DNA of 64,000 nucleotides, taken from NCBI RefSeq assembly GCF_901709675.1, contig NC_051091.1, positions 1,111,967 to 1,175,966 on the forward strand, given 5' to 3'. The translations under genes were made by a program, and so were the position numbers. Shown here one piece after another: positions 22,271 through 34,400 of the stretch (position 1 is the stretch's first letter; each line of letters begins with the position of its first letter). This DNA is from Syngnathus acus (Eukaryota > Chordata > Actinopteri > Syngnathiformes > Syngnathidae). Below the pieces are notes generated by a model. It did no database searches. It saw only the letters and a program-made list of their open reading frames with translations, and was not told the DNA's origin.

Positions 22271-25200
22271 CTTGTCAAAAGACACAGTGAGCCTAGTAAA
22301 TGGAGCCAAGAAACAATAGGAAAACATGTATAATTGATCAAAGTCACATGTCTCAAGCAAGTTGAGTCAACATGACTTGGGTTAAGCAAGTTGTGAATTC
22401 AAGTCATACAAACTTGCTCAGTACAGAACATTTTTTTATTTTAAAAAGCAGTACGTTTGTATTGTTGCCGTTTTTACCGAACTGGAACCCTCTCCAATAC
22501 GTTTCACCAAACAGTGAGAATTTTTCTTTTCAAAAACGTCATGACTAGGCCTCGTATAAATGAGAGAGAGGAATGACAGAGTTGAGAAAGCAACGGAAAG
22601 CAAGGGATTACATCGGATGACAGCTCTGAAGACGACTGGAGTAGCAGTTGAAACTGTCAGCAGGTAACATCTACAATTTCTAATCTGTGTATAAAAGAGA
22701 TGACAAGATAGTAAAGTAGGAGGCTTTTAATCCGACCAAATTTGAACAATTTTCACAACTTTCCATCAAAGTCAGTTCTGATCATCGGCTGTCTCTAAAA
22801 GATCATGCTGAGCGATTGCCCTGCTCCAGCCATTTCAAAAATCGGTTAAGAAATCGTTCGCTTTAATTGGTCTGTGTATACGCTGCTTCAGTCATCCGAG
22901 GAGCTTGTTTAACTCACAAAGGGGGACGCATGCATGTTTAATGTACACCCCCTGCATGATGTATAGACTGGCAAAATAAATTGGGATGGTGGCACAGAAA
23001 TAATGTGTTTAGAAGTCATCAAATCAAGCAATGCAATTCATTCTGACTGGATGTGTCTTTAAGGAGCCATCCAGCCATAATGTGAATCCTACACATCTGC
23101 GTAAATCCACAGCAGGCATTAAAATGATGCTTCAGTGAATCATTAGCAAGAGCAAGATTATACACAAAGAGCAATAAAAAGGAATCCTTGTCGACCCTTG
23201 AAATCTCCCACTTCCAAACGAGCCATAGGTTGTAAAATTCGAATGTATTCTCATTGCCATAAATGTTGATGCGCTTATTATTAAGTAGAAATGCAGTATT
23301 TGTGAAGACAAGTCTTGGGACTCCCCTATAGTTTCATCATTAATCAGCTACGAGTTCAGATTCCATTTTGGACAACAATTATGTTGTGTAAAAATGCGAC
23401 GACTCATCTTTATTATGTATTTATTGCTTAATTATATCGGTCTTAGAAATTCACCAGTGTTGATTTGTAGAGAAGCACAGGACGCTTTCGGAAGTGGAGC
23501 TCTCATTTGTGTTCATGAAGATGTGACATTCGATTGAGCTTTCTGCTATTTTGTGGCAACTTTGGCAAAGCTTGCTCATGCAAGGTGAATTAAGCCGACG
23601 CCTTTGTCTGCCGTGTGGCGTAGCGTGAATGCCTGCTAAGATCATTCTTTCTCTCTTTGGAGTATTACTCTCGGAGCACATATCTACATTGTTTTTCAAG
23701 AGGGAGGGATCTGAATGAGAAATCTGCAGTTCAAAGCATTTCAAAGAGATCCCGTTATGATCCTCACACGTCCCATGATTTAATTCAGCAAGAGGACTAA
23801 AAGCTTTTGTCCTACAAGTGTGCTGGTGTAGCGAGCCGGTCAGCGAGAGGGCGACAAAGCAGGATGGTGATGGTGATGGCGTGTGAGACACATTGGAAGA
23901 TATATATGGAAGGAAATGTGCTTTGGGCCCTACGCTCCATTTGGCCGCGCTGACAGAGAAAGAAAATGACGGCCATTGGCGGCAATCAAATTTGGAGATT
24001 AAACATTACTCCCTCTCCTCAGTTTCCATCTGGCCTCCCCCCCCCCCGTCGCTTGTCTTATTTTGCCTTTGCATCGGCGTGGGGCTGGCGGGGTGGGGGG
24101 TGAAATCCCGCCACAGATTGCAGGCAGCGACGCACTTGCCAAGGAGTGGCTAAGGAGCCCTCGTCGCACGTAAGATTGATTGGGCGATTAAATATCCAGC
24201 AGCAAGAGAATTAGGAAGCACTCTTGACCGTCAATGTGTGTGTTATCAGGGCACCAACAGCAGCAGGATGCTTGAAACATTTACACTACGCCTGATCTTT
24301 ACCTCCACCAAGCTTCAAAGAAGATGTAGGTTTCTTAACGCAAGGTGGTCCCGGGGCTTTCATTGTTGTTGAATTTCGTTTGTCCTTGTTGCCATTTGAG
24401 TCACAATGGAGCTATGATTAATGACGATTAATAATGGTACGATCCAGGTGACGGTTGCTCATCTTTATGAACCAAACATTTGCAGGTAGCTTTTACTCTG
24501 CCACATGTCACCAAACACTACTGCGCCATTTAAGTAGGTCAATATCAAAAGTCATATCTCCCCCCCCAAAAAAATGAAAGCTGTAGCAAATGTTGGACGT
24601 TATATACTTAAAGATTTGCCTTCACAGTGTTCGGTAAACACAGCGTTTTTCCAGCTCGCCTCCATCTGCCACATATATTGCTTTTATTACTGAGCCGGCA
24701 ATCCTCACTAAGATGTTTGCGCAGTTTATCAGCTCGACAGAGGTCAACGTTACCAGAGCTGCTGCTTTTTTTTTTTGACTAATCTGAGTTGCTGAACACA
24801 AGCCAGGTGAGGAGGATATGTAAAAGTGTCATTTCCCAGGTAGTTGGAGCCCAGCGTCTGGCAAGGCTTGGCAGAGCCTGGACGCTCCCCGTGTGACCTT
24901 TTACTACACTGACCTAGCTGGAAATTCCACACTGCTGATTGGTTTAGGGACGGACGGGGGAGATGCAATCTGCTGATGCATACTGAAAAGGTCAAGGCGG
25001 CCTCTCAACAGGAAAGCCGTCCTGTTGGCTTACATGCTGTCTGAAATGCATCTGAGAGCCGTTCCTTCTTTTTTTTTTTCCTGTCTGAAGCCATCCCTCG
25101 CTCCCTCGCTCATTCATTTTCTGTCATTTTGGTGAACGTTGTGTACCCTGCGCGGCTTGTGTGTTTTGCCCATACGCCGTGTCATCATTACAATTGGGAA

Positions 25201-26559
25201 TGATATCGAGAGAACACAAATTACACTGTCTGATAGGCACAGATTAGATTGTCTGTACACAAGATTTCTCTATTTCTCGTGAATGTATTCCTATTTTGCT
25301 CGACAGCAAATACATTTTTTGGTGCCCAATTCAAGTCTTGGAGTTCATTTGAGCACTGAAGAGGTTTCAAAGTGTGTCTTCGCCAAATGCTTGATGTGAA
25401 AAGAATAAAAAAATACACAGTTAAAAGTTTGGGGAAGTTGGATTATGTTCAATTTGATTTCATTGCACAAAAATATGCCCAAAAAAATGACCTTCATCTT
25501 ATATGTACACTATTGAGTTCTGCAATAACAAAGTGTGTTATAAAGCTTAAATCATTGGGTTTGAAAAGATGGTCTACAAAATGGTAAAGGCATAAATGAT
25601 CCTTCAAACTGATCATTAACTTTCTTAATGTGCTCAACAGAAAAATCCTTACACCTTGACATCTTTTCACATCCCGTGACAAAATGGCGTATTGAATGCA
25701 AAAGAATTGAACACTGTCCTCCAAGCCGGAATGAGACCGCCGAATGCATAAAAGGTGCACGCAAGCAGCACTTTGCATTTAGCAGGGCCATTTGTCCATG
25801 GTGGACAACAATGGCGCGATGCCGCCTGCGTGAACATCAGAGTCAATCTCACAAATGGGGTCACGCGAGACAGCTCGCGCACTCATCTTCATCCGTCAAC
25901 GCCGCCTCGTCCCGCGGCGGGAAGAGACGACAACAATCTACGGAACGCCTTCTCTTCGCATTTGATAAGGCATCTGCGGCAAGCGTAGAAAGGCGTCTTG
26001 TCTTATCGAAAGACTTGCGCATAGGAGTCACGTAGGTGGCCGGGCAACACTCACTCAACTTTGGCTGACATTTGCAAGCGTGCGCTATTACCAAAAAGGC
26101 CTTGACTTTGCAGGGGTGACATTTGGGGCGCCCGCCCTGAGTAAGATGTATTAGATCAACATTACACAGCTATGTGGAAATGTGAACATGGTTGCTGCAA
26201 ATGCAAAAATCTCACCAAACCGTCCAAGTATTCATGATTCTATCCAAGATATTAAGTGACTTGATATAGTAATAACTTCAAGGATTCCTTATTTATTTTA
26301 ACATAGAGTCAAAGAGTGATTGTTTGTGGGAGAGAAAATATAATAGCAGTGCACCCAGGATGCTATGTTGACCATTTGTGAGAGCTTGTTATTTCCCCCC
26401 ACCCCGTTGCTACCTGCTAAGCCCTAGCAGCAATCTTCTGTCATCTCTTGGCGACCACTCAACACACAGTATCCAAGATTACAACTGCGTGGAATAGATG
26501 ACTTTTTTTTTTTTTTTCTCCTCCCCTGCCTGATTCTGACTTCAGAAGCATACGTAGGA
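22271..26559. other. Unique non-coding sequence
   Basis: No transposon or gene recognised. AAGCAAGTTG occurs twice near 22356 and 22384. A GC-rich block at 25740-26060 has overlapping frames on both strands. C and T homopolymer runs occur near 24040 and 26500. Confidence 0.4.
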
Positions 26560-26710
26560 TCGCCTCTGCTTTCGAGCCGCGCCCACGGGACCTTCACATC
26601 AAGGCGATTAGTGGGGGCCGCGCTCGGCTGTCAGACCGACGCATCGAGCCTCGTCTAATTAACACCAAGCACCTGTCACGGCGGAGTTTGGCGTCATGCG
26701 ATAAGTCACG
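26560..26710. promoter_or_regulatory. GC-rich island with E-box and bZIP-like words (candidate)
   Basis: Compact GC-rich sequence containing CGTCTAATTAACACC, AAGCACCTGTCACGG, GCGTCATGCG and AGTCACGTGACC (CACGTG E-box). It could be regulatory. No transcript evidence is visible. Confidence 0.25.
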
Positions 26711-26797
26711 TGACCGCCAAACGTGTGCGAATCTATGGGATTTTAACGAGGCTGAGGAAGCAACAGCGCATAGACCGTATACAATTGCTGTCCATCC

Positions 26798-26935
26798 ATC
26801 GGCCTACCATGCACGTTTTGGGGATGCGGGAGGAAAGCCAGGCAAGCACGAGGAGAACATGCAAACTCCATTCAGAGAGGGCTGGAGCCAGAATCAAATC
26901 GGCGACCTCTGAACTTTGACGCGGACGTGCTAAAC
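26798..26935 (-). repeat. SINE fragment, reverse orientation
   Basis: Read on the minus strand it gives GTTTAGCACGTCCGCGTCAA, a B-box-like GATTTGATTC, GGAGTTTGCATGTTCTCCTC, CCTCCCGCATCCCCAAAACG and TGCATGGTAGGCCGATGG. This is the head and middle of the same SINE family as 47427-47791, truncated in the middle of the body. It is less diverged than the other old copies. Confidence 0.85.
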
Positions 26936-28045
26936 ATTCATGTGTGGTGTGAACATTTTCTATTTGTGCTGCAATTATTGTTTGGGATCGATCAATTCTA
27001 TCTTATCTGTAACTGTGGTCAAGGGTGTGTTATAAATAGACATGAGACGAGTGAGGAGGCATCATGCCCTAGATGGACATGATATATTTTCGACCCTTCC
27101 TCACAGACATGCACAAGGGCAGTGCCATTAACAGGTGTGGAATTAAGTGCCGGTGATGGGGCCAGTGTGACGTTAACGCGCCTCGACTTGTGTGGCGGGA
27201 ATGACGAGCGCGTACTAGACGTGTCCTTGTTGTCTTCCTATGTGTGTGTGTGTGTGTGTGTGTGCATGTTTCTCAGGCCCTGACACCTTTTCTCGTCTTA
27301 CTCTCTTCTCTGCACATTTCATCTGGGATTGAGGCTTGTCTTTCGGATGGATGTTTTGACTTTTACCGTATTGTTTTGCCCCGATTAATCCCTGGGAGTT
27401 TTTCGTAGGATTGCTTTATAATGTTGGTCTAAGTCTATCTGAATATGGGTATATTTTATATTGATGGCCTAAATGTATTTTCCGCACGTCTTGAAGTGAT
27501 CTTGTGAGCAATCCGGCCATTTTGCTTGCGTTGAATATCAAGCTGGCTGAGTGCATCTTAGTTCGTGCCATTAGCCGTATCTGCGCTGAGAGTGAAAGGC
27601 TTCCATGTTAATTGTGGCAAACTTGCGTACATGTGACATAACTCATTAAGGCTCAGCCGTTCCTGTCTGCATTGCGTCCAAGACATGGTGTTTGACTTTC
27701 CCCCTGTTCGCAGACAATAAATATTTGAATTATTCATCGCAACAGGAGAAACTCTTAATGTCCACCATTAGCATTTCCGCACAATTGATTCCAAAGAAAA
27801 GATGGAACAATATATCGTTGCCAGCTTTCTTTCTTTTTTTACATTTGAGTTCCTCCTACATCACTTGACCCTAGGCTCGTCTTCTCATTGTCCCACCACC
27901 GCACCATTTGTATGCTTTTCATTACCGATTTGCTCCCTGGTGACACACCAGTAATCCAGTAATAGCTTCCATGGCATGTTGGTAAATAGTTTTGACAAAT
28001 TAAAATCATCCGGCTCAACCGTAAAATTGCAACGAAGAAAGAGAG

Positions 28046-28050
<5 letters not shown>
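26936..28050. other. Unique non-coding sequence
   Basis: Contains the TG repeat at 27241-27264. AT-rich words (AATAAATATTTGAATTATTC near 27717; CTTAATGTCCACCATTAGC) could mark a regulatory island around 27590-27800. Confidence 0.35.
27241..27264. repeat. (TG)12 microsatellite
   Basis: Twelve perfect TG units. Confidence 0.95.

Positions 28051-28078
<28 letters not shown>
28051..28078. repeat. (GA)14 microsatellite
   Basis: Fourteen perfect GA units, with further purine-rich sequence on the left. Confidence 0.95.
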
Positions 28079-28082
<4 letters not shown>

Positions 28083-28768
28083 GCCCGAGAGTGGTGAGCC
28101 AGTGCCATCTTCTAAGGTGCGGAGGCCCCAGCTGACACGCAATGAATCATTCCGGAGGATGCTAAGCCTCAAACAATGGCCCGCTCAAACGTGTCATCGG
28201 CGAGGGCATGGAGATAACGCTCTGGCTGGCGTGGAAAAATGGAGAAAAGGTCTCAATGAATCCCCTCGCCTCCAGCAGGGATTTCCCGGGTGATGATTAG
28301 CTGATTAGATGCGTGTGTGGGTGTCTGGCTTTGTGTAGGGTTGTCTTACTTGCATGTTGTTGATTATTTATGTACTATGTGCGTCTTGTTTTTTTGTTTT
28401 TGATTGTGTGAGAACGTTTTTGTGTGTTTGTGCATAGTGTGCCTGAATGTAATGTGACAAGTGTGTAACACAGATAGAAAAACGAATCCATTAATAATGA
28501 AAAAACATCATTAATCCGTTCAATATTGAAGAAAAGTGTTCATCAAATTCACAGCAGGGGAATAAAACAATTCTCAGCTGAAAATATCAGCTGTTTAGCC
28601 TTTCTTCTGACACTTGTATTTTTAACAACATGCCAACCAAAGGCATGTTGTAAAAGCCATACATAAATATGAATCCTCTCCTCTGCTACCCAATTTCATA
28701 GGTTAAGAATAAAAAGAAAAGCTACTGAAAGAGATCTAATAGCAACATTAAGTGGAATTGAGTATGAC
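28079..28768. other. Unique non-coding sequence
   Basis: The part at 28370-28460 is rich in TGTTTTT and TGTGTG words. No gene or mobile element recognised. Confidence 0.35.
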
Positions 28769-28912
28769 TTGGCTGCACGGAGGTTTAGTGGCTTGCATGT
28801 CACGTGGTTCAAAGTTCAAGTCCTCGCTCAGAATTCCACCCACTAAATTGTCCATAATTCAGCACATTTGACTTTGTCTACTAGTTAATAAGCGCTTAGA
28901 ATAAAAAAATAA
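28769..28912 (+). repeat. Degraded SINE with tRNA-like head, internally deleted
   Basis: GGCTGCACGGAGGTTTAGTG (A-box region) and GGTTCAAAGTTCAAGTCC (B-box region) form the head. The copy then jumps to CACTAAATTGTCCATAAT and ends with TAATAAGCGCTTAGAATAAA, matching the body and the AAGCGGTT tail of the family. The middle of the body is absent. Confidence 0.7.
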
Positions 28913-29520
28913 AAACCTCTATAAACTCACTAACATGCAATGTGCCCAGCTTCATACTTAGCGTGATCATACTTCTAGCATTCTTATCATTCAAATTAAA
29001 CAAAAAGGCTTAGCTAGTTTAGGACAGGTGAACTTTTTTTCAGTTCGGATTGAATATTTATAACGTTTCACACTTAAGACCTTTATTTGATATTTTGGCT
29101 GAGCGATAACCTCTTTGAGCATTCACACCATTTTTGAGGGGTTTTCATTTAAGGTCAAAGTGTTGTTTTAAAGAAACAAGAAGAGAAAACGATGTAGTCA
29201 TTTTCCAAAATGCCATCCAGAATCCACAACGACCTTATAATGATGCGAGCAGATTATCTTCCTAAAGCGTTGGCAACTTTAGCGGCCGACTGAACTCACT
29301 TCCCATCCCAGACGCCATCCGTCTTCATTGCCGCTCATGGCTCCCTGACAGGCGTTTCCATCATGTGTCATTATTGGTGCACGGGGTAACTCGGCGGAAC
29401 ACTCTGGGAAACACATCAATCACTGGCTCCTTGTCCCGCCCTGACAGCATTGCTCCAAGACAACAAGACGCTTCTCTCACTTACCGGGGGATACACTTGA
29501 AAGCCAGTGGGATCAGGCCA
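28913..29520. other. Unique non-coding sequence
   Basis: Nothing recognised. A plus-strand frame from 29365 runs into the minisatellite and owes its length to it. Confidence 0.35.
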
Positions 29521-29648
29521 GGCGGGCTGGCTGGCTGGCCGGCTGGCTGGCTGGCCGGCTGGCTGGCTGGCCGGCTGGCTGGCTGGCCGGCTGGCTGGCT
29601 GGCCGGCCGGCTGGCTGGCTGGCCGGCCGGCTGGCTGGCTGGCTGGCT
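29521..29648. repeat. GGCT/GGCC minisatellite with higher-order unit
   Basis: From 29525 there are five perfect copies of a 16 bp unit (GGCT three times, then GGCC) up to 29604. Two longer units with an additional GGCC follow, then a run of plain GGCT to 29648. The tetramer array has therefore expanded by 16 bp blocks. Both strands are open through it (Gly-Trp-Leu-Ala or Ser-Gln-Pro-Ala type repeats), which is a composition artefact. Confidence 0.95.
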
Positions 29649-32159
29649 GACCCGGGTGCTGAAAACACTTGGTAATTAACTTTGGGACGCACTACTGACA
29701 TCAGCCTGAGTGGATGTCAGCATTTACTTTACTTGACAATGCCAACAGCTGAAGTTGGCTGTCTAAGTTGTGCTTTCCCCCCCCTGTATTTGGTTCTCTT
29801 CTTCTCCAAACAAAGCCCGGGGTACATGACGCAGCGCGTCACGTTTCCGAAGCCGATTGGCTGCCGTGAGGCGTAGCGTATAAAAATGGAACTTTCTTCA
29901 CATCTAGTGGAATGAGCATATTTGCAGCCACGCTCCAAACGCCTCATTGGTGCCGCACAAGGAGACTACATTGACTGTGATTAAATCGCACTACCAGAAA
30001 CATATTTGGTGTGAACGCAACATTAGTGCCTGAGCCAAGAAAGTTTTGAGACTTAACATGCATGTTATACTGTATATTGGAACAATGGAATCTTGCAAGA
30101 GTTTTGTCCATATTGTGTGTTTCAGTCATGCATGAGGAAGGGGTGTACCGGGCTTTGAAACAAGAGTAGCTCGGGTCATCTTCTGGATCAAAGATGCTTT
30201 GACTTCAATTAAATCCTTGGAGGGGGGGGAGGCAGTCGATGTGTGATCTTTATCGAGGCGCTGCCTCTCAGATCACTATCTTAGCCTGCGACCCAATGGG
30301 GAAAGCCGGCCAGACGACTTTGATGACAATAGTTTGGACGGTGGTGAGCTCCAGTGCCCGTCACCGCCGCCCTCTCTTGCTGCTGCGTAATGAGGCTGCA
30401 ACTATATTGACAAGCTCAACCTTGAACAGTGTGGTGAGCTTCGAGCTGTCCCCCCGCGCTTTGTATTATTGAAGTTTTTTAATTTGTTTCTCATGGCTTA
30501 GCTCACTTGGAAAAGACCACCATTTTATATTGTACCTAAAAATGGCTTAAAAAATACATGATGCCAGATAAAAATGATCACAAAGCAGGCTTTTTTTGGA
30601 ATGGATTATCCTATTGATTTTTCCACCGATTAATGGAGGAATAATAATTGTAATCTAGAAATTGCAGTGTGAAGACACAAGAGGCATTTTCTATTTTTGT
30701 TGATTTTTCGTCTTCTTTCGTGTCCTGTGTAATATGTCGCTGAAGCTCCCAGCAAGCAGCTGTGCATCCCATAATAAACATTCATTCCCCCGTAAAGGGA
30801 CGGCAGCGAGAACATTGTAAACAAACCCACCGGCAATACGCAGAGGTAGGGTACGTATACGGCAATATTCATTCTTCTTTATGTTGATGTTATTTGTGGT
30901 TAGCTAGACTAAGTTAATTATTCATCCGTCCCTGAAATGCCAAACATTACCATATTCTCACTTTGGGGAAACAGTGGCGTCCATGTTGCGTGGGGCACGG
31001 GGGAGCATGATGGATCTGGGAGTCTTGCTCTTTCCATCTGCCGGCTGCCTGTGGATGACGGCGGGACCCCTGACAAGATGGCTGAGGGGGGCCTCCTTGG
31101 TGCCTCACCTTGATCAACATTCAGCGTTGCCTCCGAAATCCATCACCTAGGTCCTGGGCTTTTTGCATCCCAGTCGTGGTCGGGCGGTGATGATATTTAA
31201 CGGAGGTCCCATAAATGGATTCTGGGCCTTTTATTGAAGTTTGATGTATACATCTTTTGAATTAATAAATGAACAAAAGCGCTGATTTCCACTTGTGTCA
31301 CTGCTGTAATGGGCTGAATTATACATTGTACAAGCCCCCGTTGGCAAATGTACACCGATGAGGGGTAAGCATGGCTGTGTAGTTACTCCCCAAGTCCTTT
31401 TAATGTGCTGCAGGGAACATGACACAATATATATTTTTCAGATCAAGTCAACAACAACCTTGTTTTTCCTCTAATTGTTCATCAAACGCCATGAGAAACC
31501 TACATGGGGAAAAACATTGCATTGGATAGAGGGATGTCTGCCGTTTTTTTGGCCCCCACTCATAATCCTAATGCTTAAAGCCACATTGTACTGAGCGACA
31601 AATGCTTACAAACATAGCCATTTGAATTGGAGGTTGCCAAAATAAATATATGAATAAAGTTTTATTTTCCATGATGAATTCTCAATCAAATGTTAAAGTC
31701 AAAGTTTAACCGTGGACAAAAATCCCATTTTAACAAGTGAATACAACTTTCTTCTTGTATTGTCCATTTTATAAACAGGACTCTAAATGCCTGATTTTTT
31801 TTCTTCATAGTCCAGGCTGCTAGTGGATGCACGCACGCACACCTCATTACAATGAGCGAGCACCACCTCAGTCACTATGGTAACAAAAGCCTTACTTTAT
31901 TTTGACTGCACGGTAGAGCGGGGCTGTGGCAGCTCCAGTTCGTTTGCATGAGACAGAACCCCTTTCTCAAAAAAAACAAAAAAGCGTCCTGAGATTTTTG
32001 ATCCTTGGCAAAAAGCGTGTGGCAGCATCTGGGAACATTTTTAAATGAATATAATATGTTCCCTCAGTCATCAGATTGTCATTAAGTGACCATCTCCATT
32101 CCAAAGCACTGGTCCTAAGTGATCCAATGGCAAGCAAATAATTCCTTTTGACACACAAT
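29649..32159. other. Unique non-coding sequence
   Basis: No gene or mobile element recognised. The GC-rich region 30240-30480 has an open frame (77 codons) without a domain. Confidence 0.4.
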
Positions 32160-32375
32160 GATAATTAGGCATTTCATTTGCATGATGTCGACTTTCAATT
32201 TAATTGTCTGGCGGCCTCCTTTCACACAGTGTCACACTTCCAAGCGGACACACGGAGTTTAATGAGGTGAAGCATGACAGCTAATCTGTGCCAAAACATT
32301 TACACAAGACGCCGCCTGGTGTAGACGAGTCACGATTGGAATTGATAATTAACAAATAAAACGGGCGACTGGAGA
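32160..32375. promoter_or_regulatory. Enhancer-like non-coding island (candidate)
   Basis: ATAATTAGGCATTTCATTTG, TTTCAATTTAATTGTC, GTTTAATGAGG, ACAGCTAATC and TTGATAATTAAC are embedded in mixed-composition sequence. Repeated TAATT cores suggest homeodomain binding. No coding frame. Confidence 0.25.
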
Positions 32376-32639
32376 AGAGAAGTATCGTAAGCTGTTTTGG
32401 GGGTCATCGCTCTTTAAATCAGATTACTGAGCTGCAATGGTGACTGAATGTAACGACTTGTCTTTTATTGTGTTGCTGTTTATTCACTTCTAGCTTGCCT
32501 CCTAAGCACTGTGTACTAAACACAACTTTTCAGGCAAAGCATTATGTATGAAATACAAATGCGCCAATTTGTCTTGATGGCCGTTCCACATCATTTCCCG
32601 GCTCCATGTCGCGAGACAGAATTCAATCTTGAATGAACC

Positions 32640-32800
32640 CGAGGACAACCCAGGACACGCTGGAAAGAAAATGTAACCAGACTGGCCTGGGAACGCCTTG
32701 GGATTACCTCGGAAGAGCAGAGAAGTCCGGGATTCCCTTCGAAAGCTGTAGCTCCGACCCGATCTTAGATAAGCGATAAGAAAATCGATAAGAAAATCAA
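32640..32800 (+). repeat. 3' end of an RTE-like LINE
   Basis: GAGGACAACCCAGGACACGC, GACTGGCCTGGGAACGCCTT, GGGATTACCTCGGAAGAGC, GGGATTCCCTTCGAAAGCTG and CCGACCCGATCTTAGATAAG follow the well-known 3' coding end of a common fish RTE-type LINE (a WERLG-like stretch and an RPD-like end). The tail repeats CGATAAGAAAAT instead of the usual ATGG units. It is a heavily 5'-truncated copy with a stop inside the former coding end. Confidence 0.75.
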
Positions 32801-33534
32801 CTGATTGATGCAGGACGGGGAGAAAGAGCTACACATAACTACTAAGTAATGATGAGTTATTCACATTAGTCCACGTACGAATAAATAGGCTGTAGTGTAA
32901 ATAGAAAGCAGAAGTCACATCAAAAATGTTTACAATAATATGTTGTATGTTCTATGCGTACCTACGAGTCTAAACACATCATTGTGATTGATTTTGCATT
33001 TGTGGAATATGACTTAAGGCACAAAAGCCACCTGTTCTTTTATCCATCTCACGGAGCAGCCATTTTGCCGCTTGCTCTTGACTGCAAATGACATCACAGT
33101 AGCCCAGAAAACGGATGAGCCACGATTCATTTCTATTTGGCAAATCCAATATTAATCAGATTGACTCGGGGGGGCATACAACGTATTATTGTAAAGGTTT
33201 TTTTGAACTTGACGTCCTTTTTAAGAGCTGCCCAAAATAGGCCAAATTGTTCCAGTGTAAATCGCATCAACTTCAAAGCCAAACGTGCCCTCCCTCGCCG
33301 CTGCTCGGCAACGTCGCCGCCATTCCCTCCAGAAGGATGCTTTTATTTGATATCAAACTAATGAGAGTTCCATTCTCGGCGCACCATGGTCTTAGCCAGG
33401 ATAGATATATTTAAATGTACGCTCGGAATGATATTTGTTGAGCGTATTTACATACGATACAGCCTCTGTATATAGTATATGTTCTCCAAATACTCATGTT
33501 TTATTCATATTTGTCTTTTGCTTCTCATATGCAG
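32801..33534. other. Unique non-coding sequence
   Basis: No element recognised. The intron-like pyrimidine tract at 33505-33534 leads into the exon candidate that follows. Confidence 0.35.
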
Positions 33535-33617
33535 CTGCCACTTAAAAAGAACTTAAGCTGCCACAGAAGGCAAGAACGCGTGCGAGTGGTGCGGCAAACG
33601 CCTGATTGGGTTTCCAG
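33535..33617 (+). other. Candidate exon (unconfirmed)
   Basis: The acceptor is strong (TTTGTCTTTTGCTTCTCATATGCAG region) and the donor is TTCCAG/GTGAGA. The 83 bp between are fully open in frame 0 (beginning LPLKKNLSCHRRQERVRV). Frame 1 is open after an early TAA and would contain GKNACEWCGKRLIGFP, whose CEWCGKR word resembles the start of a zinc finger, though an internal CCACAG acceptor would be needed to use it. I do not recognise a gene. Confidence 0.25.
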
Positions 33618-34169
33618 GTGAGAGCTTAAATGCCTCTCAGACGTGTTAAGGATTTATAATTGATATTCTTTCGCACAAGGCACTGGGCGAAAAGAACACT
33701 TCATTTTACCAGCATTATATTATCAGGGCAAAAAAAAGTCTGAATTTGGTGCAAACAAAGTTTTAAGTCAGAATATGTGGTCATGATTATGTGTATTAAG
33801 ATTGAAAAATGTTATACCATTACAAAAACGTGTTGCATAAATCATGTATTCACAGAAAACAGTGCTAATTTTCTGAGAATAAAGTTTGACTTTAAAAAAA
33901 CAACAACACAATATTCATTATAATGAGGGAGGGGTCTGTATTTTACAAGAATTGGCATTCCATCCTGAGCAAAAAAGAATCAGCTTGTTATATACAAATT
34001 GACGGCTCGCTAGTCATAATGTAAAATGTCATTTCATTTAACATGAATGAGAACAAACATGCTGTGATGAATTATGCAGCCTATATATGTATACATACAT
34101 GCTGCCATCTATAAAATAATAGCCATACTTGACCTGCCCTTTACCATTATTTTCAAAGCGTTATGTACA
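33618..34169. other. Unique AT-rich sequence
   Basis: No feature recognised. Confidence 0.4.
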
Positions 34170-34400
34170 GGTGAAATAATGACGTCCAGCGGCTTTCAAT
34201 TGATCCTGCCGTCTAGTGTTTATTCTGTAATTGGCGCTGTAGCACAAATGAGGGCGAACCGCTCCGCATGTCAGCGCAGTGAGCTCAGCCAACATTGATG
34301 ATGATTGACAGCATGGCCCAGAACATGGCAGCGTACGCTCAGCTGAGCCTCTTATTCCGAATAACATCCACTTGTGATTGACATCACATTCATTCGACCG
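34170..34400. promoter_or_regulatory. Enhancer-like non-coding island (candidate)
   Basis: Mixed-composition block with TTTCAATTGATCC, TGTAATTGGCGC, a GATGATGATTGACAGC word (near 34298; PBX/MEIS-like TGATTGACAG) and CTTGTGATTGACATCAC near 34371. The pair of TGATTGACA words 70 bp apart is the clearest hint of regulatory use. Confidence 0.3.

Noticed and set aside
29365-29701. Gly-Trp-Leu-Ala and Pro-Ala-Ser-Gln repeat proteins
   Set aside because: Translations of the GGCT/GGCC minisatellite; all frames of such an array lack stops.
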